A DNA stretch of 64,000 nt from Heracleum sosnowskyi (GCA_030848705.1 JAUIZM010000013.1:806001-870000), one strand, 5' to 3'; counted from the first letter of the stretch, positions 1 to 11,645 are shown. Translations and numbers: made by a program. Notes: generated by a model not told the origin, from the sequence alone.

Positions 1-2
1 AA

Positions 3-1528
3 GAGATGGTAATTTTGTTACTCTTTATCATACTGATAAAAGAGTTGAACAGTTATTTGCAAGGAAGGCACTTTCTACTGCTAGTGAAGAATATCCTGAT
101 CTCTCACATGAAGAATTTCTAAATCAACAGAGAGAAATGATGGAGAGTTTTAAGAATCCTGCTCCTGCTAGAGGTAGAGGAGGCAGAGGTCGAAGAGGTG
201 CAAATAGAGGAAGAAGCTCATCAATTCAACATATGCCTAGACAGACAAGGTCTAGAAGTCTAAGAATATAAGAAATTCCTGAGCCTACTCAAATTTCAGT
301 AGTTCCTGACAGGTCTACTTTTGGTGATGATGGAATTATTGAAGAAGAACCTGAATTGAGAAGAAAATCAAAACAATCAACACTCATCAGTAATACAACT
401 CAAATTCCAGATTCTAATCCTGACATTGTTCCTGACACTGTTCAAGATCCTGATGAATCTGAAATACTGCAAGAGGTTGATTTGCTAATCTTATCTACTG
501 TTGTTGATTCTCACAATAGTGAAGTTGATGAAGAAGAAGCAAGAAGAAGAAAGATAACAAGAACAACAAATAGAGATTTCAATCTCTACGTACAAAGGTT
601 TAAACTCTCAAATAGAAGGTTGTGAAGAAATTCAACTAGACAACAACCTCAGTTAGAAAGAAGTTATGCTTTTGAGAAAGAAAAAGACAAGAAGTGGAAA
701 CACATTGACACACTTAGATGTGATAGACCTATCAACTTTCAGTCTGGTGGAATTATAACAAGTGCCTCCAGTGTTGCTGATTTTTCTGATTCTTTTATAT
801 CAAAAGCACTCTGGTTACAGATGTTTTCAAATCTAAGGTAAATGACAAACAATTCAAGAGGAGGTATTGGACACAGGGATGCTGAATATCTGAATATACC
901 ACATGTTGATCCTCATGCTTTGACTGAAATTGGAGGTATTTTAACTTCTGAACACCTGAACAATTTATTAGCTGTTGATATAGTTATAGATTGTCATGAT
1001 GGTACTGAAAAGAAAGAAAAGCTTCTGTACTTCATGAAAGATGGTAGTATGAAAGTGATGACCATACAAGAGCTATTGATTAAAACTATAAAAGAACTGA
1101 AATATGTTCACTATCTGCTGAGATGGAAAAACAAAGTGTGCAAAGAATGGAGTGATATGATTCTGTCAATAATTAGAAGAAGACTGGATGGAGGAAGAAA
1201 TTTCAATGGTGATTATACTCCCATGTACATAAATCTGAGAGGTCAAGATGCGGAAATGCAAAGGGGCACTGCTGTTAAAGAAATGACCTTTGGCATGACT
1301 CAGCTTACTCTTAATCCTGATGGGAAGGAAATTGCTTATCTTTTGCTTGAAGAGCATAGTCTACAAAGAAGCTCTATACAAAATCTCAGAGCACCTATCT
1401 TTTAGATAAATGAAGAAGTTGACGAACTCAAAGATCTTAAAGAAAGATTAATTCAAATTCTTGAAGACAAGGAAGAAAGATTACTGTCAAACTTCTTGAA
1501 GATGAATTTATTCTATCAAAGAATCTGA
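3..1528 (+). pseudogene. Decayed extra ORF of a Copia element, upstream of its 3' LTR
   Basis: One reading frame runs from base 3 to a stop at 1526-1528, broken by four in-frame stops at 269, 623, 839 and 1403; no frameshift is needed to join the pieces. The first part holds a basic Arg/Gly-rich stretch (about bases 168-215). The middle is acidic and Ser/Thr-rich. The end (1406-1525) is rich in Leu, Glu and Lys and looks like a coiled coil. No reverse transcriptase, RNase H or integrase motif is present. Its place between pol and the 3' LTR, and the coiled-coil end, resemble the env-like third ORF of SIRE-type Copia elements, but I do not recognise the protein and see no signal peptide. It could also be a captured host ORF. 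The 5' part of the element lies outside the window. Confidence 0.55.
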
Positions 1529-1638
1529 ACAGATAAGTTGTTATTGTAAATACATGTACATTTTGTAAATAAGTTTTTCACACCATTGAATCTAGAAATC
1601 TATACTTTATTTTAGAAAGTATGAGATTGTGGGAGATT

Positions 1639-2186
1639 GTTAGATCAGGATTCAATGATCGTCAGGATCTAGACTCAACTGATCAGGATTGCTAACGTCA
1701 TCAGTATTTACTCAAGCGTCAGTATCAGGATTGCTATCAGGATTTCTATCAGGATTGTGATCATGATTGGTCATCAGGACTGGAAGCTGATCAGGATTAC
1801 AACTCCGAGTTATTTATGGAGTCTAGTTAAAGACGGAAATGTTATTTTGTCGGTTCCTAGTTTATAGGGATGAAACTGTCAATTAAGGATATGTTTCAAT
1901 CTAGTTTGTAATTGATTAGGACTTATCTAATAATTGATAGAGAAGCTGTGTAGTATATAAACACAGTTTAGGTTTTGATTTTATATCAATCGTATACACG
2001 AGTATATTGTAACCTAGAAGCTCTTAAGAACATCAAAATTTCTTGAGAGAGTTTGTAACAGTTTTATATCAGATTTAATAAAGCTGTTATTATTCTTTCA
2101 TATTTGTGATCTATATTTTAATAAGTCGAGAATCTTATACAATTGTATTCAACCGCCCTTCTACAATTGTTATTTACTCGGCAACA
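1639..2186 (+). repeat. 3' LTR of a Copia-like retrotransposon
   Basis: It begins TGTTAGATCAGG directly after a purine-rich tract (GTGGGAGAT, 1630-1638) and ends GGCAACA at 2186, giving TG...CA ends. The first 170 bases carry many copies of ATCAGGATT or close variants. A TATA-like sequence (GTATATAAACAC, about 1952-1963) and an AATAAAG polyadenylation-like signal near 2086 fit U3 and R regions. The partner 5' LTR is outside the window, so the element cannot be dated here. Confidence 0.75.
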
Positions 2187-3055
2187 ATGATAATTTTTTA
2201 ATATAATGTTAAGTAATATTTTATATTTAATAGATAATTTATTTTTTTTAAAGTCCAAGGTTTGAAGTTTGTCAACATTATTATGAAAACTATCTTAGAA
2301 CAATTAAAACAATTATGAATACTATGAAAATAAAATAGTAAATTAATATAATGAAAAACAATAAAATATAGTAAAAAAATATCTGGGTTATAAGCTAGTA
2401 TATAATAGAGCAATTAGGAGGTTTGTAAGACAATTTAATCAAATATGAAATGAAAATTACACCCTTTAAATTATAAAATGGCATTATTACCTCTTCCTAA
2501 ATTATTTCATATTAATTATCTACTATTATTACATACTAATATATACACACATTAATTATTAATCTTCATTAAAGTACTATATTAATTGTTTTGTAATTAA
2601 TACTTATTGTTTATGTACATGATATTTTGAACGATATATATTATTTAAAACAGGAATAAAATATAATTTAAAAAGATTAATGATTTTGAAATAAATATAT
2701 ACATAACATGAATTTATGATATCGATTGGTTAATAATTTGACATGATTTCATGTTATTTAAATTGTGATCAAAGTGATTTCCAATAGAGTTATTCATTCT
2801 TAAATAATTAAGAATATGTATGTAAATTCTTTCCGATTAAATGAATAAAATACAATTAAAAAAAAGAATATTAGCTTTACTACAACTATTGTTAACTTAA
2901 ATTTTCAAATATGTCGATCATCGAACTATCAACATGAATATATCACAAACAAATATACTATAATTATGACAAGTTATAAAATATTTTAGAGTAAACCAGT
3001 GTAAGCACACATTATCAACAACTTTTTTTTTTACTAAAAAGTATATAAACCAAAA
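2187..3055. other. AT-rich intergenic DNA, nothing recognised
   Basis: Long A/T runs and short ORFs without recognisable protein. No tRNA, gene fragment or clear transposon end was found. Confidence 0.5.
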
Positions 3056-3340
3056 TCTATACTCTTTATTTATTAATAAGCATTTAAATGATGCACAAAA
3101 ATACAAAAAATATCAAATTTGGTTATAAAAGTACCAAAATATCAAATTTGATAATATATCATACGTTCGATCCTCTACAACTATATTAATTAAACAAAAT
3201 TTATTTATTTAATTTAATTTTTTTGATTTCACCCATTCAATTATCTATAACTACATAATTCAAAAATTCATTATTTTTTTTAATTTCATCCCTATTTTAA
3301 TTAATATTTTAATCTCGGCCGAAGCACGGGTTATAGCTAG
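3056..3340 (+). mobile_element. Short non-autonomous Helitron (285 bp)
   Basis: It begins A|TCTATACTCTTTATT and ends with a GC-rich segment (CGGCCGAAGCACGGG), then TTATAGCTAG|T. TC at the left, CTAG at the right and insertion between A and T are the hallmarks of plant Helitrons. The interior carries two copies of a motif like TTCGATCCTCTACAACTA, also found in the insertion at 7339-8396. No Rep/helicase ORF, so it would depend on an autonomous element. Confidence 0.65.
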
Positions 3341-3459
3341 TACACTTTAAAAAGTTTTTTAGAGAAAAAAAAGGGTACTCATACTTTAAAGCCTGCATAT
3401 TTCAAAATCAAATCTTACCAAAAATATTATTTTTTTAATATTATATCACAATACATACT

Positions 3460-3905
3460 AATATCAAAAATATTATAAAGCAATTTCTAATATTAGATCA
3501 CAATATATACTAATATCAAATTTATTATTAAACAGTTATTTGATTTTTCAACCCAACACACATCCAAAATACTTGGTAAAATCTCATTTAAAAAGTTATA
3601 ACTATGGAAATTAGTAACGGAAGTGACAACTAAATAAAATGTGATTAAAATATATTTAATAATTATTGGTTTATTTTCAAAATTTATATTTTAGAAAATA
3701 CTACATATCTTTCTATTATGTATAATCACATGCAAGGTTAAGTAAATTTAAGTCACTCAGTAATGCTTTCATTTCATGACCTTCCAAGGCTAGTCAAAAA
3801 ATAGAGGACAACTTGCAACAATAATTCTTCTGAGTGTACTCATTGGCTCGCCCGCATTGCAAACAATAATTTTGAGCCCGTTACCAGCGGGCAAGAGAAA
3901 TGCAA
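3460..3905 (+). repeat. OMT upstream segment, repeated at the right end of the window
   Basis: This stretch aligns by eye with 55676-55730 joined to 63675-64000. Shared landmarks include CACAATATATACTAATATC, TAACTATGGAAATTAGTAA, GTGATTAAAATATATTTAAT and the block around GGCTCGCCCGCATTG. It lies about 1.0-1.4 kb upstream of OMT1, so the right-hand copy probably marks the upstream region of another OMT copy. The last 130 bases (3763-3900) also recur at 48030, 48294 and 49249. Confidence 0.7.
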
Positions 3906-4366
3906 TGCAAAAACTTCATGTTGAGGAGTTGAAAACACTCATACTACATTTGCATATTCAGTGCCAAAAAGGAAAATAAATCGATTTACGAAAATCATAG
4001 TCACTCGCATTCCATTTCTCCACAATATTCACTATTATAAACCCTAAATAACATGTAACAATATGCAAATCCCAACAAATCCCAACAGAGGATACTGTGT
4101 TGAGTATACCAATTCAGATCTGAAAATTCTAACTAAACCAATTCTAAAATATGTTAAAATTTACGGATCCAACATCTTGTTCTCGGAACCACATTTTTAT
4201 GAAGAACCATGAATAGAACTTATCAAGTTGACAATCAGTCCTTTAGTGTCCAAAACAAGGCATGCCACCATCTCGTCTTATATTTAAGTATCTGAGATAA
4301 CGGAACCATTTATATATACTGTACAAAATTACTCGCAAAATTTAAAGGATTACAAATTAGGAATAA

Positions 4367-4433
4367 TTTCAAAGGCATTTAACACGCATAAAGCAGATAA
4401 CTTGGACTGTATGTGCGTTAAATGCCTTTGAAA
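4367..4433. repeat. Hairpin: 24-bp inverted repeat upstream of OMT1
   Basis: The left arm 4367-4390 (TTTCAAAGGCATTTAACACG...) and right arm 4410-4433 (...GTTAAATGCCTTTGAAA) are reverse complements apart from about two bases, with a loop of 19 bases. It sits about 440-510 bases before the OMT1 start codon. It could be a small MITE remnant or a structural or regulatory element. Confidence 0.75.
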
Positions 4434-4794
4434 AACAATACTATCATTAATAAAAAGAATATAATTACTGTATAGATTACCTCGTTTTAAACAAGATAAT
4501 TGACCAATAAGCTATAATTTTCTGGTAAACGCTTTTTAAAAAGAATATTTTGATTATGCTTTAAGTGAAGAAGTCTGTTGAGTGGTTGGAATTGTGACTC
4601 TCAACCCATATTCATTGAATTATGTAACATTATTGTCCACAAATCAATTATGTAAAGAAAAATGATCGTACCCAATAAATTACAAATCGACCGACAAAAG
4701 CTTAAATAATAAAATAATCCTTAAATTGGCAAGTTACTGGCCTACTTCAAATAGGTAACTGCAGTATTGGTTCCAGTTGAACTACATTTACACA

Positions 4795-4804
4795 TATATA
4801 AATT
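4795..4804 (+). promoter_or_regulatory. Probable TATA box of OMT1
   Basis: TATATAAATT lies 72 bases upstream of the OMT1 ATG, a normal spacing for a plant core promoter with a short leader. No transcript evidence is available here. Confidence 0.5.
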
Positions 4805-4875
4805 ACAACTTATTCTTAAGATTCAAGAATACAAGCATTTCTTTCACCGCAAGGCCAATTAATTTCTAAGATACG

Positions 4876-7078
4876 ATGTCAAAAGAAGATGAAGATGCCA
4901 ATGAATTTACAAGGGTTCTGCACTTAAGTAGTGGCAATATTCTTGGAATGGTAATGAAAGCTGCTATTGAGGTTGATCTGTTTGAGGTCATGGCCAAAGC
5001 TGCTGCTGTTAATGGTACTTCTCCTTTCGGAGATGATGCTAAAAAGCTGTCTAGTGATGATATTGTTGCTCATCTTCCCACACAAAATCCTGCAGCTACG
5101 TCCATGCTTGAGCGAATTCTCCGGTTTTTGGCTGCCAATTCCATCCTTATCCGGACACAAGTAGCTGCCGAAGATGGCCAAGAAAAGAGTTTGTATAGTC
5201 TAGCAAGTATCTGCAAACATTACATTGCGGACGAAGATGGAGTTTCACTAGCTCCTTTTTTGGTTATCCTTCATGACAAAGTTATAATTGATTCTTGGTT
5301 TGTCTACTCTCTTTATCTTTCAAATTTTACACTAAAATGCTTTAGACATCTCCCTGTAAAACTGGGTAAGTCTATACTATAATATTATAAGCAAACCACC
5401 CTATATTTGGTTGGTAGTTTGGTTATTTGGTTTGGTTCCTCTAAATAATAACCGTTAGATGTAAATATAGGTAAATGAGAACCGTTGGATATAATATTAA
5501 AAAAATATTCTTTTTTTGATATCTAAGATGCTCCCACGGGTTCAAGGTTCGAATCCCGTCAACAACATATTAAAAAATTTTAAGATCAAAATACAAATAA
5601 ATGCTAATAAAATAAGATAAAAAATACTAAAAAATCATATAAAAAAAATACTATTATAAGCAAACTACCATCTATTTGGTTGGTTGGTAGTTTGGTTCTC
5701 TAAATATAACCGTTACATATAAATATAGATAAATGAGAACCGTTTGATGTAATATTAAAATAATCTTATTTTCTTGGTATCTAAAATACTCCCACGGGTT
5801 CAAGATTCGAATCCCGTCAACAACATATTATTATTATTAAATATTTATATCATCTATTTTTCTAAGCTACATTCAAAAGTTCAAGATATTATTCCGTCGA
5901 CAACATATTAAAAAATTTTAATATCAAAATACAAATAAATGATAATTAAATAAGATAAAAAATAATAATAAATCATATAAAAATACTAAAATAATACTAA
6001 AAATACTAAAATTCATCCGATATAATATACTACAGGAGCTGTTTTGGATTCATGATTAAACGCTTGAAACAATATAATTAATGCCTTCAGGTACCAGTTA
6101 AAAGATGCACTGCTTGAGGGAGGAATTCCCTTTAACAGAGCTCATGATGGCATGCATGCATTTGAATACCCTGCAAAAGACGGCAGATTCAACGATGTTT
6201 TTAATCAAGCAATGTATAACCACACCACTATAGTCATGAAGAAGATTCTACAAGTATACACTGGATTCGAAGGGATCACAGAGATCATAGACGTTGGTGG
6301 TGGAACAGGGGCAACACTAGCCAAAATCATAGCCAAATATCCACAAATCAGGGGAATCAACTTCGATTTGCCTCATGTCATTAAAAATGCTGCTCCTTTA
6401 TCTGGTAATTAAACACATGCAGGGTCAGATGCTTATCTGAAGTTATGTTTGGTAGATTATAATGAAACACGACGAGAATTTTGCAATAATTAATTAGGCA
6501 ATTCCGTAGAAATCTAAATATGTTGTCACTAAGTTTATCAAGTAATGAAATGAAATGTACATACTTGATTCATTGGTGCTAGGGGTGGAGCATGTTGGAG
6601 GAGATATGTTCGAAAGTGTCCCAAAAGGAGAGGTCATTTTTATGAAGGTGAATACTTTTGCTCAACAAAACTAAGCTTAATTTCATATTTATGAATACAG
6701 AGAACGTTACAAAGTTGTCTAAAACATAAACCTGTTTTTTGAAATTCTTTGAATACTTGGGTTATGCAGTGGATACTTCACGACTGGAGCGATGACCACT
6801 GCTTGAAGCTTCTAAAGAATTGCTGTAACGCGCTTCCAGAATTCGGTAAGGTGGTGATTGTAGAATCAGTAGTGCCCGATTATAAGAATGCAGATTGTTC
6901 ATCGAAATTAAGCAACGTCATGGATTTTGATATGATAATGTTGGCATTAAATCCGGGAGGAAAGGAGAGGAGTTTAAAGGAATTTGAGGCATTGGCAAAG
7001 CAATCTGGATTTGCAGCAGTACAATTCATATGCAACGCAGCTGTTTACAGTGTTTTGGAATTTCATAAGAAAGTGTAG
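4876..7078 (+). CDS. COMT-type SAM-dependent O-methyltransferase (OMT1), four exons
   Basis: Exons 4876-5297, 6091-6404, 6583-6647 and 6770-7078 join in frame through GT...AG introns to give 369 residues, normal for the family. The N-terminal dimerisation domain (about 20-110) precedes the Rossmann methyltransferase domain. Motif I DVGGGTG starts at residue 208; HDWSD holds the catalytic His271; Glu299 and Glu333 match the two conserved catalytic glutamates of alfalfa COMT; the GGKER motif is present. Known family members move a methyl group from S-adenosylmethionine to phenolic hydroxyls (caffeate/5-hydroxyferulate, flavonoids, coumarins such as bergaptol) in the cytosol. The substrate cannot be set from sequence; the MNQDK segment of true COMT reads LHDK here, so a specialised-metabolism role is as likely as lignin. 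Intron 1 (793 bp) is swollen by repeats. A damaged paralogue lies 8.5 kb downstream. Confidence 0.9.
5371..5950 (+). repeat. Two tandem Helitron-like repeat units inside OMT1 intron 1
   Basis: Two related units lie head to tail (about 5371-5646 and 5647-5950). Each starts near ACTATTATAAGCAAACTACC, then TTTGGTTGGTAGTTTGGTT, AAATGAGAACCGTT and CTCCCACGGGTTCAAG..TTCGAATCCCGTCAAC. The first begins TCTATACTATAATATTATAA, a typical Helitron 5' end, but no CTAG hairpin end is clear. The TTCGAATCCCG block looks like the B box of a tRNA, so a SINE-like origin is an alternative. OMT2 lacks this insertion in what survives of its intron. Confidence 0.5.
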
Positions 7079-7338
7079 ACTGTTGCATCACTCCTTGGTA
7101 CATCAATAAGCTTCAAGCCTTCAACGGATTTGAACCATTGCTGGAGTTTTTCCAGCTCTATTAAAACTTTTTAATATGAATGAAATTGTGTTTTTTTTGC
7201 TAGTTAACAATTTGAATGAAATTGTTAAAATCAATATGTTTGTATCTGAGTTTCACAGTATACACTTACAATTTCACCCCTGCAAAATTCTTCTTCTCAT
7301 GTGTGTGTTTGTTTCAATTTGTTGGTTCTGAGATTTGT
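7079..7338 (+). other. OMT1 3' UTR and proximal downstream flank
   Basis: DNA just after the stop codon; an AATATGAATGAAATTG stretch near 7172 is AT-rich enough for polyadenylation but no single signal is certain. The part 7231-7338 (TCAATATGTTTGTATCTGAG onward) is repeated almost exactly at 12947-13054, upstream of OMT2. This shows the tandem duplication that made the pair. Confidence 0.65.
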
Positions 7339-8396
7339 ACAAATATAATACACTTTTGTTGGGCATTATTAACAAATAAATCTATATACTCTTTATTAAG
7401 AGCATTTAGTTAAAATTCAATGAAACATGTCTTAAATATAAATTAATGGGCAATAACCCTTAGCAAAAAATATAACCAACGTTTTCGTATTGAAACCTTT
7501 AGAGACCTGTAACATAATTACAAGTCATAATCAGTATTTTATATCATTTTAACCAATCATTTTAGTCAATTTCATTGGAGATGCTCTAATAAGGAAAATA
7601 ATATGAAAATGGTGCGCAGTACCAAAAGTACCAAAGTACAAAATTTGGTTATCACGAAACCTGGGTTTGATTCCTCGCGTACAATATTTATTAATTTAAA
7701 TTTTTTAGTTTAATTCAGGGTTCGATTCCTTACAACTACGTTATTATACAAGATTTATTTATTTACTTTAATTTCATTAATTTCATTCAAATTTCAATTG
7801 TCTATAACTTCTATACTCTTTATTAATAAAGAAAATAATGTTAAAATAGTGTTCGGTACCAAATTCAAGATTAATTACCTATAACCACATAATTAAATAA
7901 TATTTATTTATTATATATTTCTATCATCAAATATCTATAAGTACATTTTTTAATAATTAAAATTAATTTTAATAAGCAAAATAATGTAAAAATGGTGCAC
8001 GATACCAAAGTACCAAATTTGATTATCACAAAATCCGGGTTTGATTCCTTGCAACTACGTAATTATACAAGATTATTTACTTTAAATTTTTTAACTTCAT
8101 CCGGGGTTGGATTCTTTGCAACTACATAATTATACCAGATATATTTATTCACTTTAAATTTATTAGCTACATCGAGGGTTCGATTCCTTGCAGCTACGTA
8201 ATCATACAATATTTATTTATTTACTTTAAATTTTTTTGTTTTACAAACGGTTCGATTGTCTATAACTACATAATTAAATAGTGGTTTATTTATTATATTT
8301 TTATTATTCAATTTTCAACAAATATATTTTTTAAAAATATTTATTAATATTTATCAATATTATTATGTTGATATCGACTCGGCCAGACACGCCTAA
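7339..8396 (+). mobile_element. Helitron-like insertion in the OMT1 downstream flank
   Basis: The paralogous flank at 13054/13055 lacks this 1.06-kb block: TTCTGARATTTGT is followed there directly by TAGAAAGTAACATGCC. Inside are two Helitron-like 5' starts (TCTATATACTCTTTATTAAG at 7381; TCTATACTCTTTATTAATAA at 7810). There are also at least five spaced copies of a motif like GGTTCGATTCCTTGCAACTA (about 7670, 7719, 8036, 8106, 8176). The right end is GC-rich (CGGCCAGACACGCCTAA) but lacks a clean CTAG. No protein is encoded. Confidence 0.55.
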
Positions 8397-8940
8397 TAGA
8401 AAGTAACATGCCAAAAGCAAACAAAACCTACCTCAATGTCAAATAATGTGCGTTGGTTGTTCTAGTTTGACTCGGAGTTCGTCTATTATTGTAAAAAGAT
8501 GAGAAAGTTTTAGTGCTTTGAGTATCACAAAAAGTTGATTTATAGCTTAAAATGAGTAAGTTGATGAATTCTTATAAGTTATACCTGGATAAATTTACTT
8601 ATAAGTTAGTGAAGAATTTGCTAAATTAAATTTGAAAAAATAATTTTTAAGTTAAGTTAAGTAAAATGTTGGTGATTTCTAACATTTAACTTATCAACTT
8701 ATAAATTATAAGTTATCAAATAAGTTGAGTACACAAATACCCCTCGTCTCTTATTAACTTATAATGGATAAGTTGCTGTGGCCAAACATGGCCTTAGTTT
8801 CTACAAATTTTAAGTTGGTTTGTTCTGTTTTTAATAAACAAATCATGCAAGTCGTGTTGTGCGTGAATCAACTATGATGTTGTACGCTTGCGGTAGTTGT
8901 TTTTAATTTGGCAAGTTACTTGGCTAGTAGAACAGGTAGT
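8397..8940 (+). repeat. Duplicated OMT flank, interrupted by a MITE
   Basis: 8397-8514 plus 8799-8940 match 13055-13298 upstream of OMT2. Landmarks are AGAAAGTAACATGCCAAAAG, AATAATGTGCGTTGGTTG, TTTTAAGTTGGTTTGTTCTG and GGCTAGTAGAACAGGTAG. The gap between the two pieces is the MITE at 8515-8793. Confidence 0.75.
8515..8793. mobile_element. 279-bp MITE with target duplication TTAGT
   Basis: Flanked by TTAGT on both sides (8510-8514 and 8794-8798); the paralogous site at about 13156-13160 has a single TTAGT and no insert. A relative lies at 49011-49215 and begins GTGTTTGGGGTATTAC. Both contain TTAAAATGAGTAA and AAGAATTTGCTAAATTAAA and end near GAGTACACAAACACCCC or its decayed equivalent. The terminal inverted repeats are poor, so hAT-like is only a suggestion. 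No coding capacity. Confidence 0.65.
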
Positions 8941-9585
8941 TGTTTTGTATTGGTCATCATTATTAATATAATTTTAATAAATAATAAAATAATATTAATA
9001 ATGACCCATTCATTATCACGGGCAATTATCTTTTAAATTTAAATTTTTTATTTTTTATATTTGTTCTCATTAAAATTTCTGTTTTTCAAAAATATCACGG
9101 ACAATTACTTTTTTTAATTAAAACATGTTAGTTTTTCGATTTGTACTTATTAATAATATTATTTTAATAAATACTCAAATAATATTAATAATGTCCCATT
9201 TATCTTCCTCAGCCCTTTTTTATTCTTTATTTATTTTTTCTATGTTCCAATTAATATTTAAGTTTCTCATTTTATAATTTATTATATTAATTTTTATTCT
9301 TTATTTAATATTTTTCGTTTTTATTAACTTTTTTAGTTTGTTAATTTTAAATCTTCTTTGATGACTGCACGAGTTATATGGCAATATAGAATTATAGGTG
9401 AGATATGATTCTAGTGAAACATAGTAAACCAAATTTGGTACTTTGATATATTAAAAAAGGTTTCCCTTATGTTATGTTAGGTCATGCTCTTTGAAGTTTC
9501 GTTAGCCTAAGAACATTTAATTAAATTTTAAAATAATATATATTATATTTTTATATAGATCAGGGCAAAATTGTTCAAAATACAA
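8941..9585. other. AT-rich intergenic DNA
   Basis: Degenerate AT-rich DNA with phrases such as ATATCACGGACAATTAC that belong to the Helitron family found next to it (9586-11645). It is probably an older decayed copy, without definable ends. Confidence 0.4.
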
Positions 9586-10671
9586 TCAATACTATTATAT
9601 AATAGACGAAACATTAAAAGTTTGGTCGGTCGGTCGGTATGGTACGTTGTGATTTTACTTAATTGCCCTTTCTTAAATTCGTGTTTTTACTTAATTAACC
9701 TTACTTATTTATAGAAATATATTATTAAATAATAATATTACCTATTTATAACCAATTACCTTTTTCACCTTAAATACATTATTATGGTACGTTGTGATTT
9801 TACTTAATTGTCATTTCTTAAATTTGTGTTTTTACTTAATTAACCTTACTTATTTATAGAAATATATTATAAAATAATAATATTACCTATTTATAACCAA
9901 TTACATTTTTCACCTTAAATACATTTTTTTTTCTAACAAATTTCCTTACTTTTTCAAATATATCACGGGCAATTACCTTTTTTAACTAAAACATGTTAGT
10001 TTTTCAATTTTCCCTTACTAAAACCCCTCATTTTCCAAAAATGTCCCGAACAAACCTTTAGTAATTTATTTTAAAACCTAATATTATAATTATTTTTTTA
10101 AAAGTTTACCTTTTTTAACATGCCTACTTATTTTTCTTAACAAATGCAATTACTAAAAATATTAAAATATAAATAATCAAATACCTATTTATAACCAATT
10201 ACCTTTTCAGCTAAAACACATTATAGATTTTTTCTAACAAAGTCCCTCATTTTCTAAATATATCACGGGAAATTGCCTTTTTCTATTTACTTTTTCTATT
10301 TTTCTCACTAAAATCCATTCTTTTTCTAAAAATATCACGGACAAACCCTTTACTTATTTATTTTAAAACGTATTTAAATAATTTAAATTATTAAAATTTT
10401 AAAACCTCATTTTCCTAAAATATCACGGGCATTTACCTTTTTAAACTAAGTATATGTTACATTTTTTATTTTTCCATACTAAAACCCCTCATTTTCCAAA
10501 AATATAACGAGCAAACCCTTACTTATTTATTTTAAAATCTGTTTTATTGTTTTTAATTAATTAAAAGTGTTTAGCTATTTTAACATTCCTACTTATTTTT
10601 TCAACAAATACAATTAAATAATAAAATAAAATAACAATTAACAATCCGTGCATCGCAAGGGTTTTAAGCTA
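9586..10671 (+). mobile_element. Non-autonomous Helitron, first of a tandem pair
   Basis: It begins A|TCAATACTATTATATAATAG and ends with the hairpin-forming CCGTGCATCGCAAGGG followed by TTTTAAGCTA. The terminal G of CTAG is missing because the next element starts at once. The interior is AT-rich with repeated phrases such as ATATCACGGGCAATTACC and CTAAAACCCCTCATTTTCC. No Rep/helicase is encoded. It is closely similar throughout to 10681-11645. Confidence 0.75.
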
Positions 10672-10680
10672 TCAATACTA

Positions 10681-11645
10681 TCAATACTATTATATAATAG
10701 ACGAAACATTAAAAGTTTGGTTGGTCGGTATGGTACGTTGTGATTTTATTTAATTGCCCTTAATTAACTGTATTTCGTGTTTTTACTTAATTAACCTTAC
10801 TTATTTATAGAAATATATTATTAAATAATAATATTACCTATTTATAACCAATTACCTTTTTCATCTAAAATAAATTTTTTTTCTATTTTTTCTAAAAAAT
10901 TCCCCTACTTTTTCAAATATATCACGGACAATTACCTTTTTTTAACTAAAACATGTTTCTTTTTCTATTTTTCTTTACTAAAACCCCTCATTTTCCAAAA
11001 ATATCACGGACAAACCTTTAGTTATTTATTTTTAAACATATTTTAATATTATTATTTTTTAAAAAGTTTACCTATTTTAACATGTATATTTATTTTTCTT
11101 AACAACTGCAATTACTAAAAATATTAAAATATAAATAATCAAATACATATTTATAACAAATTATCTTTTCAGCTAAAACACATTATATATTTTTTCTAAC
11201 AAAGTCCATCATTTTCTAAATATATCACGGGAAATTGCCTTTTATAATTTACTTTTTCTATTTTTCTCACTAAAATTCATTTTTTTCCCAAAAATATCAC
11301 AGGAAACCCTGTACTTATTTATTTTAAAATGTATTTAAATACTTTTAATTATTAAATTTTAAAACCTCATTTTCCAAAAATATCACGGGCAGTTACCTTT
11401 TAAAACTAAATATATGTTACATTTTTTATTTTTTCTTACTAAAACCCCTCATTTTCCAAAAATATAACGGACAAACCCATTATTATTTATTTTAAAATAT
11501 GTTTTAATGTTTTTAATTAATTAAAAGTGTTTAGCTATTTTAACATGGCTACTTATTTTTTTCACAATTACAATTAATAAAATATTAAAAAAATAATAAT
11601 AAAATAACAATTAACAATCCGTGCATCGCACGGGTTTTAAGCTAG
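10681..11645 (+). mobile_element. Non-autonomous Helitron, second of a tandem pair
   Basis: Starts TCAATACTATTATATAATAG after an A and ends CCGTGCATCGCACGGG + TTTTAAGCTAG, followed by T. The terminal hairpin is perfect here. A 9-base copy of the element's own start (TCAATACTA, 10672-10680) lies between it and the first copy. Both copies have the same strand. The same family occurs reversed at 52490-53302. Confidence 0.8.

Larger units (their letters stand above)
3341..4794 (+). promoter_or_regulatory. Upstream region of OMT1
   Basis: About 1.45 kb of AT-rich DNA before the OMT1 TATA-like box. It contains the duplicated segment at 3460-3905 and the hairpin at 4367-4433. The proximal part (4728-4760, around TTGGCAAGTTACTGGCCTAC) resembles 8907-8935 and 13263-13295, which are flanks of the same gene family. 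No other regulatory site can be named with confidence. Confidence 0.4.

Noticed and set aside
5531..5565. Possible tRNA gene in OMT1 intron 1
   Set aside because: Only a T-arm/B-box-like segment is present. No acceptor stem, D arm or anticodon arm can be built around it.
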